From positions 1 through 14,739 of the forward strand of contig CBDUQP010000093.1 in NCBI GenBank assembly GCA_965369385.1: DNA of 14,739 nt, read 5' to 3'. A program made the translations under genes and the position numbers. Of the stretch, positions 6,534-13,253 are shown piece after piece (position 1 is the stretch's first letter; each line of letters opens with the position of its first letter). Under the pieces are notes generated by a model. That model did no database searches. It was not told the DNA's origin and saw nothing but the letters and a program-made list of their open reading frames with translations. The DNA is from CBDUQP01 sp965369385. GTDB lineage: Bacteria > Planctomycetota > Phycisphaerae > SM23-33.

Positions 6534-7556
6534 ATGCCCCTTATTCCCCTGCGAACCCTGCTGGATCACGCCGCCGAGAACGATTACGGCGTGGCCGCGC
6601 TGAACGTGAACAACATGGAACAAATCCAGGCCATAATGATGGCCGCCCAGGAGACTGACTCCCCGGTAATCATCCAGGCCAGCCGTGGCGCAAGAGCTTA
6701 TAGCGAAGATGCGTATCTGCGTCACCTCATTCTTGCCGCAGTCGAGTTGAATCCGACTATTCCGGTGGTAATGCACCTGGATCACGGAAACAGTGTCGAG
6801 ACCTGCAAGAGTGCGATCGATCAGAATTTCTCGTCGGTCATGATGGACGGCTCGCTGGACGCAACCGGCAAAACCCCCAGCACGTTTGAATATAACATTC
6901 AGGTTACAAAAGCAGTTGTAGACGCCGCTCACGCTGTTGGCGTGTCGGTTGAAGGCGAAGTTGGCGCACTTGGCGGTATCGAAGACGGACACGGTGCAGG
7001 TCTCAGCCAGGAAGAGGCAATGGACCACCTGACAGACCCCGACGAAGCTGAGCGTTTTGTCGCCGAAACAGGCGTTGACGCACTGGCAGTTGCCATCGGT
7101 ACCAGCCACGGTGCCTATAAGTTCAGCAAGGCCCCCACCGGCGACGTGCTGAAAATGGACCTCATCGAGGAAATCCACAATCGTCTGCCCAACACGCACT
7201 TGGTCATGCACGGTTCATCCAGCGTTCCCCAGGAGCTGCAGGATGTCATCAACAAGTATGGCGGCAAGCTGAATCCCACATACGGCGTTCCTATCGAGCA
7301 GATCCAGCGAGGCATCAAGAATGGTGTCCGCAAGGTCAACGTCGATACCGACAACCGCCTGGCAATCACCGGCGCTATCCGCAAGGTATTCGCCGAGACG
7401 CCCGAGAAGTTTGATCCTCGCGACTACATGAAGCCCGCCCGCGTGGCGATGGCTGAAGTCTGCAAGGCACGTATGGTTGCCTTCGGGCAGGCTGGTTGGG
7501 CGTCTAAGGTTCCCACCAAGAGCTGCAAGGAAATCATCGACTTCTACGCCAAGTAG
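6534..7556 (+). CDS. fba: Class II fructose-bisphosphate aldolase
   Basis: Zinc-dependent aldolase interconverting fructose 1,6-bisphosphate with glyceraldehyde 3-phosphate and dihydroxyacetone phosphate in glycolysis, gluconeogenesis or the Calvin cycle. In 340 aa the key elements are present: HLDHGNS (81-87; Asp83 as catalytic acid, His84 as metal ligand), EGEVGALGG (140-148), AIGTSHGAYKF with His192, HGSSSVP with His226 (metal ligands), and a phosphate-binding NVDTDNRLA. The opening MPLIPLRTLLDHAAENDYGVAALNVNNMEQI is typical of the Calvin-type (subgroup B) class II enzymes. ATG 6534 is chosen because GAGAGG lies 6 nt before it and homologues start here. The frame stays open upstream to 6402, but that part covers the TATAAT box and is not family-like. 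It is monocistronic by appearance, with a hairpin 29 bp downstream. Confidence 0.96.
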   Translation: MPLIPLRTLLDHAAENDYGVAALNVNNMEQIQAIMMAAQETDSPVIIQASRGARAYSEDAYLRHLILAAVELNPTIPVVMHLDHGNSVETCKSAIDQNFSSVMMDGSLDATGKTPSTFEYNIQVTKAVVDAAHAVGVSVEGEVGALGGIEDGHGAGLSQEEAMDHLTDPDEAERFVAETGVDALAVAIGTSHGAYKFSKAPTGDVLKMDLIEEIHNRLPNTHLVMHGSSSVPQELQDVINKYGGKLNPTYGVPIEQIQRGIKNGVRKVNVDTDNRLAITGAIRKVFAETPEKFDPRDYMKPARVAMAEVCKARMVAFGQAGWASKVPTKSCKEIIDFYAK

Positions 7557-7584
7557 TCCCTGGCGATATACTGACTGATTCATG

Positions 7585-7615
7585 GCAAACCTCGGCCCGC
7601 ACGGCTGGGGTTTGC
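7585..7615 (+). terminator. Hairpin terminator after fba
   Basis: Arms GCAAACCTCGGCC (7585-7597) and GGCTGGGGTTTGC (7603-7615) form a 13-bp RNA stem with two G-U wobbles and a 5-nt loop. It begins 28 bp after the aldolase stop. The following bases (TGCATTAT) give only a weak U-tract, so termination may be partial. Confidence 0.6.
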
Positions 7616-7712
7616 TGCATTATGGGCCCATGGCGCCGGCGGGATAAGCGTTCTGGGAATAAACCGTTACACCAGGAATCGGTGATGGCGACCTGCTGTG
7701 GATTATTCTGGC

Positions 7713-7740
7713 TTGTTTCGCACGCGTTCATCGCTAGAAT
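7713..7740 (+). promoter_or_regulatory. Candidate promoter of the 527-aa lipoprotein gene
   Basis: TTGTTT (7713-7718), a 16-bp spacer and TAGAAT (7735-7740) resemble a sigma-70 promoter with a good -10 and weak -35. Transcription would begin near 7747, leaving a leader of about 34 nt with AAGGA six bases before the start codon. It lies downstream of the fba hairpin, supporting separate transcription. Confidence 0.4.
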
Positions 7741-7780
7741 CAGGTTCTGATCCCCCGACAAAGAACTACAAGGATAGACG

Positions 7781-9364
7781 ATGTCAAAACGGATATTCAA
7801 GTTAATGGCTGCACTTGTGATTCTGACTGCCGGTTGCCAGACTCCCATCCCTCACCCCGCCCGCAGCCTTGCGGAGTATGATAACCTGCAAACTTCGCAT
7901 CCGCAGGAGTACACTCCGCTCGCCCTCGGGCAGCTAAACGCCCAGCGAGTTATGGACGAAGACCTGCCAACTGACCAACGCATCGAATCCTTCCATCTCG
8001 CGGTCCATCTGCTTGGCAGGAATCCTGACTTGATAAATGCCACTACCATCACTGCCGGCAGCCCGGATTGCCCCATGGAATTGCGAGATAGAATAGTGGC
8101 TTACCTGGGCAGAACAGTTGCAGTTCGTACCAGGACGAGCCCGGCTACACCAAGCCCCAACGCCTATGCAACCGTTGCCAGCCGAACAGAACCCATAGCC
8201 CCAAGACACGGCAAACCGTCAGTTTCCATACGCCCCGCACGTGTGAGGCCCACTTACAACAAGGTTACGATCAGCGACCGCAGATCGCCCAGACCCGAAC
8301 CTGAGCCCAATTTTCAGCCTGACCTTTCAGCCGGCCCAAAACAAGTTGCGCCGGTGGCACCGCGAGATCTTGCCAAATCCGTCAAGGCCTGGGCCAAAGA
8401 ACAGGTCGGTGGCGTTAATGAAAAGGATCACATCGCCCTCGTGGAACGCATTGGCGAGGACAAGTGGTATAAGGTGTTGCTGGACGGGCTGAACTCGCGG
8501 CATTTCAACGCTCGCGGTTCGGCTGCGAAGATTCTCGCTGCCAGACTCACCGCAGCCGAGATGAGGGCAAATCTGCGGTCAATGGTAACCCATACGCCTG
8601 CGATAGAGGCAATGAAGCTGTTCGCGAATCGTATGGACTATGTTCCCGCAAGCGGCGCCGAGCTGCTGGCGTGTGTGCGTGCATCACGGAATTCAAGGGA
8701 CGACATAAACCAGGCCGCCAAGCTTTTTCGCAAATGGCAGAAGAACTATCGTTACCAGTTCAATATTCGTGATCTGCACTTGCTGGGCCGCCTGGGACGT
8801 GATCCACTCCGCAGGTACGAATCCCGCAACATGATGATCGCAAAGATAAACCGCAGTCTTGCCAGGCGAAGGCATATCACAGGATGGTCCGCTGGTTTGG
8901 GCACTTCGGCGGGGAATCTGACGATTGGGGATTTGTGGAACCTGAAGCTACTGAACGAGATGCTGAGAAATAGACGCACAGTTCGCGGGTTGGCGGTGCT
9001 GGCGAAGGCTGTTCGCAGCGACCATCGCAGCCCCCGCGGAGGCGTTATCAGGTACAAGAATGGAACGGCCGGGCCGATTCTTTATACCCGCAAGGCCACC
9101 GCACCTATGGACGATCTTGTGTATAATCCTTCGACGCTTGCCAAGAGAGCCCAGAGCGATGCGATCTGCCGATTCCACGCCTGCTTCCGGCGCGACTATA
9201 ACGAGGTAGTCGCCAACCCCACTGCCGACGAACGCCGCGACGCCCGACATCGGAACAGTTATCGTCTCGTCCTGACAAGCATCAAGGACGCATCGTTCGT
9301 AGCATTCTACCTGTCACCCACAGGCGAAGCGGTATCGCTGGGCATCTACAGCTTCGGCAAGTAA
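7781..9364 (+). CDS. Predicted lipoprotein of unknown function with proline-rich linker
   Basis: 527 aa. The N-terminus MSKRIFKLMAALVILTAGC is a clear lipoprotein signal: basic n-region, hydrophobic core and lipobox LTAGC... with Cys19 as lipidation site. Residues about 112-190 form a Pro/Arg/Ser/Thr-rich, probably disordered linker (SPRPEPEPNFQPD). From about 200 to 310 the chain is helical with HEAT-like character (LLDGLNSRHFNARGSAAKIL). The C-terminal part has a conserved-looking block ending FVAFYLSPTGEAVSLGIYSFG. No catalytic motif or known family was recognised. AAGGA at 7770-7774 supports the ATG at 7781. It stands alone between fba and the hairpin-rich spacer. Likely anchored in a membrane facing the periplasm; any function beyond that would be a guess. 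Confidence 0.85.
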   Translation: MSKRIFKLMAALVILTAGCQTPIPHPARSLAEYDNLQTSHPQEYTPLALGQLNAQRVMDEDLPTDQRIESFHLAVHLLGRNPDLINATTITAGSPDCPMELRDRIVAYLGRTVAVRTRTSPATPSPNAYATVASRTEPIAPRHGKPSVSIRPARVRPTYNKVTISDRRSPRPEPEPNFQPDLSAGPKQVAPVAPRDLAKSVKAWAKEQVGGVNEKDHIALVERIGEDKWYKVLLDGLNSRHFNARGSAAKILAARLTAAEMRANLRSMVTHTPAIEAMKLFANRMDYVPASGAELLACVRASRNSRDDINQAAKLFRKWQKNYRYQFNIRDLHLLGRLGRDPLRRYESRNMMIAKINRSLARRRHITGWSAGLGTSAGNLTIGDLWNLKLLNEMLRNRRTVRGLAVLAKAVRSDHRSPRGGVIRYKNGTAGPILYTRKATAPMDDLVYNPSTLAKRAQSDAICRFHACFRRDYNEVVANPTADERRDARHRNSYRLVLTSIKDASFVAFYLSPTGEAVSLGIYSFGK

Positions 9365-9457
9365 TTCCCAAGCCTGATTCTCATCAGCCAGTATGTTAGT
9401 ATGTGACTGCGCTTGCCGCGACGCACTGCCGCATGCCAGCGGGGACATGTATAAGAA

Positions 9458-9476
9458 GCTTCGCCGCAGGCGAAGC
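9458..9476. repeat. Perfect 8-bp hairpin GCTTCGCC/GGCGAAGC
   Basis: GCTTCGCCGCAGGCGAAGC folds into a perfect 8-bp stem with a GCA loop. It is about 95 bp after the lipoprotein stop. It lacks a U-tract, so it looks more like a dispersed palindromic repeat than a terminator. Confidence 0.5.
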
Positions 9477-9490
9477 GCACATACGTGCCT

Positions 9491-9509
9491 GCCCGCCGGA
9501 TAGGCGGGT
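9491..9509. repeat. CCCGCC/GGCGGG hairpin
   Basis: CCCGCC (9492-9497) and GGCGGG (9503-9508) pair around GGATA, extendable by one G-U pair. It follows the GCTTCGCC hairpin by 15 bp. The same CCCGCC...GGCGGG theme recurs in the next hairpin and in GGCGGGCGGGC just before addB, suggesting one repeat family. Confidence 0.4.
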
Positions 9510-9592
9510 GGCCAGAGATGTTTTTGCTGCGGCCTTGACTGGATATTGGCGACTTGTGACAAATATTTGTACCGATTCGCAGCCAGACTTCA

Positions 9593-9622
9593 CCTCCCGC
9601 CACCTTCGGGGCGGGGAGTTTT
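9593..9622 (+). terminator. GC-rich hairpin followed by TTTT, terminator-like
   Basis: CCTCCCGCC (9593-9601) and GGCGGGGAG (9610-9618) pair with a single bulge and are followed by TTTTGAG. This is the best intrinsic terminator in the spacer and may end transcripts from the lipoprotein gene, 230 bp upstream. Confidence 0.5.
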
Positions 9623-9634
9623 GAGAGATCTTAT

Positions 9635-9675
9635 CCGGGGGCTGCACCGCGACTTACGTCGCGGCTTACCCCCGG
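9635..9675. repeat. Two-storey hairpin repeat around GCGACTTACGTCGC
   Basis: An outer stem CCGGGGG (9635-9641)/CCCCCGG (9669-9675) and an inner stem CCGCGAC (9647-9653)/GTCGCGG (9658-9664) are separated by a 5/4-nt internal loop and capped by TTAC. All 14 pairs are Watson-Crick. The design is far beyond chance and looks like a folded RNA or a dispersed palindromic element. Confidence 0.65.
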
Positions 9676-9686
9676 CTAACCGCCCA

Positions 9687-9703
9687 TCGGACCTTCGGCC
9701 CGA
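9687..9703. repeat. Short TCGG/CCGA hairpin with TTC loop
   Basis: TCGG pairs with CCGA, then after one mismatch CC pairs with GG around a TTC loop. It starts 12 bp after the two-storey hairpin and is probably part of the same composite element. Confidence 0.35.
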
Positions 9704-9776
9704 ACAGCAACGACAGTAACGAACAGTAACGAACAGCAACGGCAGCAACGGCAGCAACGGCAAGAACAACAATGGC
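9702..9776. repeat. Degenerate 9-10 bp microsatellite (CAGCAACGG / AACGAACAGT units)
   Basis: Units change from AACGAACAGT (10 bp) to CAGCAACGG (9 bp, three near-perfect copies) and then fade into CAAGAACAACAATGG. One frame of the 9-bp part reads Gly-Ser-Asn repeats, but the 10-bp units break the frame and no start fits, so a coding role is unlikely. It probably arose by slippage. Confidence 0.6.
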
Positions 9777-9929
9777 AAGCATGAATTTAGATACACTCCC
9801 CCCTGCGGACTGGGCGAAAGGCACTTGTGCGTAGCTACGATGTCTGTAACAATGAGAACACAAATTGAGGCGGGGTGAAATTGTCATCGCCCACCGGCGG
9901 GCGGGCAAATATGAAGGGATCGCGGTGTG

Positions 9930-12900
9930 ATGGAGCACACGTGTTCGAGCGACAATCTGGCGGATGAAATGATGAACGCGGGAACACCTGCGGTTCTCGT
10001 GTGCGCCCCTGTAGGCGCGGGCAAGACGTCGGCCTGCCTGAACATTTATCGCCAGCTTGACGACGATTTCGGTTCGCGTTGCATGATCCTGTCTCCCAAC
10101 GCGCCAACCGCCGATTACCTGCGAAGGCGTCTGATCGCAAGCAGCGAAACCGGCGTGGTGATTGCACCTAACATCGCCACGTTTTCTGCCATCAACGCCC
10201 GGATACTGGCAACCGGCAACAAACCGCCCGAATATCTGTCGCCAATGAAGCGATACCTGCTGCTCCGACGGATCGTGGACGATCTCCTGGCCAAGGGCAA
10301 ATTGGAAGTCTTTACAGCAATCGCCGACACTCCCGGCCTGATTACCACGCTCGACGCGTCAATCGCCGAACTCAAGCGGGCAGCCATCGACCCTGCCAAC
10401 CTCGCCCAGACCGCTGACGATGCCAAACATCTGCCCAAGAACGCCGACCTGCTGGCGGTCTACACCGCGTATCAGCAATATCTCAACGATAACAATCTCT
10501 ACGATACCGAAGGCCAGGCGTGGCTGGCGCGTGATCTTCTGGTCGCCACCCCCAACGCCTCGGCCGAAAGCTGCGGACTTGGCAAGACCAGCATGCTCAT
10601 CGCCGATGGTTTCACCGACTTCACGCCGACGCAGTTAGAAATACTCCGCCTGCTGTCTGCGCGGCTTGACAAGACTGTGTTTACCCTTCCGCTGACAAAT
10701 GACAGCCGCACTCGCATGTGGCGTTGGTCCGCCAACACCGCTTCGGCGATCAACGATGCGTTTGGCGAACGCCTGACAACACTCCGCGCAGAATGCCCCG
10801 GCAACAATAGCGACCTGCACGATATCCAGGCAAGCCTGTTCGATATGCAGGCTGCCCCCATCGCTACACCTGCGAACCTGCAAATAATCGAAGCAGCCGG
10901 TATGGATGCAGAAGTGGCCGCAGTCGCCCGGCGGGTAAAACTCCTGCTCACCCAGGGCGAAGAGCCCGATGACATCGCGGTAATCACTCGCTCGGGCATA
11001 TCCTATGACGCCACTATAAGGCGAGTCTTCAGGCATCACGATATCCCACTGGCAGCCAAACCCACCCCACTTGCCGACATGCCAATCGTCAGGTTCGCCG
11101 CAGATGCCGCATCATTGGCTCCACAGTTTGCTTCGGATGATGTGCTTCGCGTGTTACGCAGCAGCTACTTCCGGCCGGAATCGCTCGGCAACTTCACCCG
11201 CCCCACTGCCGCCATCGCCGAGATGATTATTCGCGAAGGCAATGTGCTTGAAGGACGCCAGGCATACGCCACCGCCGCCCAGCGAATGATCTGGTCTTGC
11301 AGCCGCGCCACCCGCAACGAAGACGAACCACGCACAATGCATCTCGGCCCGCTTGAGGTGACTCCGCAATCGCTGCAAGACGCCGCCGACATGATGGACT
11401 TGCTATTTGCCGCAATCTCAGGAGACATCACAAAAGCCGCACCTGCCAAACCGCAGACAGCGATCCTCCGCATAATCGACTCACTCAAACTCCAGGAAGC
11501 GGCCTGCTCCCACCGCGCCGCCGAACTGATCGCACGCGACCTGCGGGCAATCGCACTGCTGACCCAAGCACTTATGCAGATGGGGTCGGGCAAAATGACG
11601 CCCATCACACTCCGCCAGGCGCTTTCGATGGTCTCCTGCCCGCCGCCGCGAGGCGAATCACTGGTAACCGTACTGGATATCCTCAGTGCCCGCGCGATGC
11701 GTTTCAAACATGTGTTCCTCATGGGCGTCAATGAAGGTGCATTCCCCTCTCGCCAGAACGACGGGGCGCTGCTTGGCGAATCAGAGCGAAACATCTGGCG
11801 ACAATCCGGTGCCAAACTCCACAGCCGCGGAGACCTTGCCGCTCGTGAAATGCTGCTGTTCTACCTTGCGATAAGCCGCAGCGACTCGCACCTGACAGTG
11901 AGCTATCAGACATCCAGCAATTCAGGCAAGCCTGCGGCGGCCAGCGGTTTTGTCGAATCGCTGCTGGAACCTATGGGCGGATTGGACGCACTGGATGCCG
12001 CTGAACGCATAACGAGAATCAAGCTGGGCACATTCCTCCCGCCGCCTGACCAGCTCGCAAACCGCCGCGACGTGGCGACGATGGCGGTCAGCGGGTGGTT
12101 CGCCGATCCCGAACGGCTGGACCCAAGAGTTATCGCCTGGGCCACGGCCAATATGCGAGAAACGATAGTGCGATCGGTAAGGGGCGTATGCGTTCGCCGC
12201 AGGCGTTGGCAGGCGGGCGAGTGCGACCGCTTTGACGGACGCATTGACAATCCCAGACTCATCGAAACTCTCCTGGCGAGATATCCCGGCGGAACCGTCT
12301 TTTCCGCAAGCCGCCTGAACAGCTTCGCCTGCTGCCCGTGGCAATACTTCGCAACGTATGTGCTCAAGCTCAGCCCCCTGCCCCAGCCGCAACGCAATCT
12401 CGAAGCCACCACCCGCGGCGAGTTCATGCACGAAGTGCTCTACCGCGTGATGACCGCACTCCACGCCGAAATCGCGGGGCCCGTGCCGCTGGCGGGTGTG
12501 GACATAGAGCACGTCCTGCAGGTGCTTGCTGCCGCAATAGAGGCCGAGTCTGAACCCTACGAGCGAAGGACGCCTTTCCCCAGGCTTTGGCAGATCCAGC
12601 GAAACCAGATGCATCGCCATGTGGCGGGATATCTGCGGGAACTTGTCGCTTGCGACGAAGCAAAATGCGGCGCACAGGCAATCCACTTTGAACTCGCGTT
12701 CGGAATGCCGGCCAGGAATATGCCGGATGACGAACTCACAGACGCCGCCAGCACGCCCGATCCGGTGAAGCTGGAAACCTCGGCGGGTACAGTGAGCCTT
12801 CGCGGAAAGATAGACCGCGTGGACAACACAAGTGCCTCCGATGATGCCGACGTGGTTATCGTGGACTACAAAACCGGGCGTCTGCCGAGAATCGCCGATA

Positions 12901-13253
12901 TCGTGGCCGGCAGAAACCTGCAATTGCCCCTGTATGCCCGCGCGGCCGAGCAGTTGCTCACGCGAAAGTCGGCAGGAGGACAATTCCACCGCGTGGCAGC
13001 CGGGGGCGGCAAGCTGGACTTCACGTCCTCCGCCAAGGGAAGAGCTATTAAGGATGCAGGCGGTTTCGACGAGGCGTTCGACAAAGCAATCGCCCGCGTT
13101 GGCGAGTTCATCACGCAAATGAGGGAAGGCAGATTTGACGTCACCCCCACAGGCGACTGCCCAAGCTATTGCCCGTTCAAGCAGATTTGCCAGTTCGCGC
13201 CCGCCCGGAAAGAAGCAAAGGCCGAAATCCCGGCTGGAGGGAACTCGAAGTGA
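9930..13253 (+). CDS. addB: ATP-dependent helicase/nuclease subunit B (AddB-type) with C-terminal PD-(D/E)XK nuclease
   Basis: One half of the AddAB double-strand-break resection enzyme, which unwinds and degrades DNA ends and prepares 3' tails for RecA. In 1107 aa, residues 26-34 carry the Walker A-like APVGAGKTS. The middle is a degenerate UvrD-like helicase fold (IADGFTDFTPTQLEIL, VFLMGVNEGAFPSRQNDGALL). The nuclease domain has GKIDRVD (Asp962), VIVDYKTG (Asp979, Lys981) and QLPLYARAAEQLL. The flanking iron-sulphur cysteines are in SFACCPWQYF (801/802) and near the end at Cys1077, Cys1081 and Cys1087. The spacing CPSYC is Cx3C rather than the Cx2C known from Bacillus. Start: GTG 9927 and ATG 9930 are adjacent; GAAGGGA at 9913-9919 serves either. 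The stop overlaps the addA start as GTGA. It could be named a RexB-like protein, but neighbour and motifs favour AddB. Confidence 0.92.
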   Translation: MEHTCSSDNLADEMMNAGTPAVLVCAPVGAGKTSACLNIYRQLDDDFGSRCMILSPNAPTADYLRRRLIASSETGVVIAPNIATFSAINARILATGNKPPEYLSPMKRYLLLRRIVDDLLAKGKLEVFTAIADTPGLITTLDASIAELKRAAIDPANLAQTADDAKHLPKNADLLAVYTAYQQYLNDNNLYDTEGQAWLARDLLVATPNASAESCGLGKTSMLIADGFTDFTPTQLEILRLLSARLDKTVFTLPLTNDSRTRMWRWSANTASAINDAFGERLTTLRAECPGNNSDLHDIQASLFDMQAAPIATPANLQIIEAAGMDAEVAAVARRVKLLLTQGEEPDDIAVITRSGISYDATIRRVFRHHDIPLAAKPTPLADMPIVRFAADAASLAPQFASDDVLRVLRSSYFRPESLGNFTRPTAAIAEMIIREGNVLEGRQAYATAAQRMIWSCSRATRNEDEPRTMHLGPLEVTPQSLQDAADMMDLLFAAISGDITKAAPAKPQTAILRIIDSLKLQEAACSHRAAELIARDLRAIALLTQALMQMGSGKMTPITLRQALSMVSCPPPRGESLVTVLDILSARAMRFKHVFLMGVNEGAFPSRQNDGALLGESERNIWRQSGAKLHSRGDLAAREMLLFYLAISRSDSHLTVSYQTSSNSGKPAAASGFVESLLEPMGGLDALDAAERITRIKLGTFLPPPDQLANRRDVATMAVSGWFADPERLDPRVIAWATANMRETIVRSVRGVCVRRRRWQAGECDRFDGRIDNPRLIETLLARYPGGTVFSASRLNSFACCPWQYFATYVLKLSPLPQPQRNLEATTRGEFMHEVLYRVMTALHAEIAGPVPLAGVDIEHVLQVLAAAIEAESEPYERRTPFPRLWQIQRNQMHRHVAGYLRELVACDEAKCGAQAIHFELAFGMPARNMPDDELTDAASTPDPVKLETSAGTVSLRGKIDRVDNTSASDDADVVIVDYKTGRLPRIADIVAGRNLQLPLYARAAEQLLTRKSAGGQFHRVAAGGGKLDFTSSAKGRAIKDAGGFDEAFDKAIARVGEFITQMREGRFDVTPTGDCPSYCPFKQICQFAPARKEAKAEIPAGGNSK

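Larger units (their letters stand above)
9365..9929. other. Non-coding spacer packed with hairpins and a microsatellite
   Basis: No supported gene lies in these 565 bp. Besides the elements listed separately it holds a perfect 12-bp palindrome ACAAATATTTGT (9559-9570) and a small CCGC/GCGG hairpin near 9429-9442. The last 130 bp must contain the addB promoter; TTGTGC (9825-9830) with AACAAT (9848-9853), spacing 17, is a weak candidate. The open frames across the region are translations of repeats and lack ribosome-binding sites. Confidence 0.6.

Noticed and set aside
6288..7211. A 307-codon minus-strand open frame over the aldolase gene
   Set aside because: It is the antisense shadow of fba, whose metal-binding and catalytic motifs are certain. 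The protein is Cys- and His-rich in a way typical of reverse-strand translation.
9458..9700. Possible CRISPR array from repeated hairpins
   Set aside because: The hairpins differ in sequence and spacing; there are no identical direct repeats with unique spacers and no cas genes.
9702..9850. Gly-Ser-Asn repeat peptide, possible decayed gene
   Set aside because: The 10-bp units break the frame upstream, no start or ribosome-binding site fits, and no homologous domain follows.
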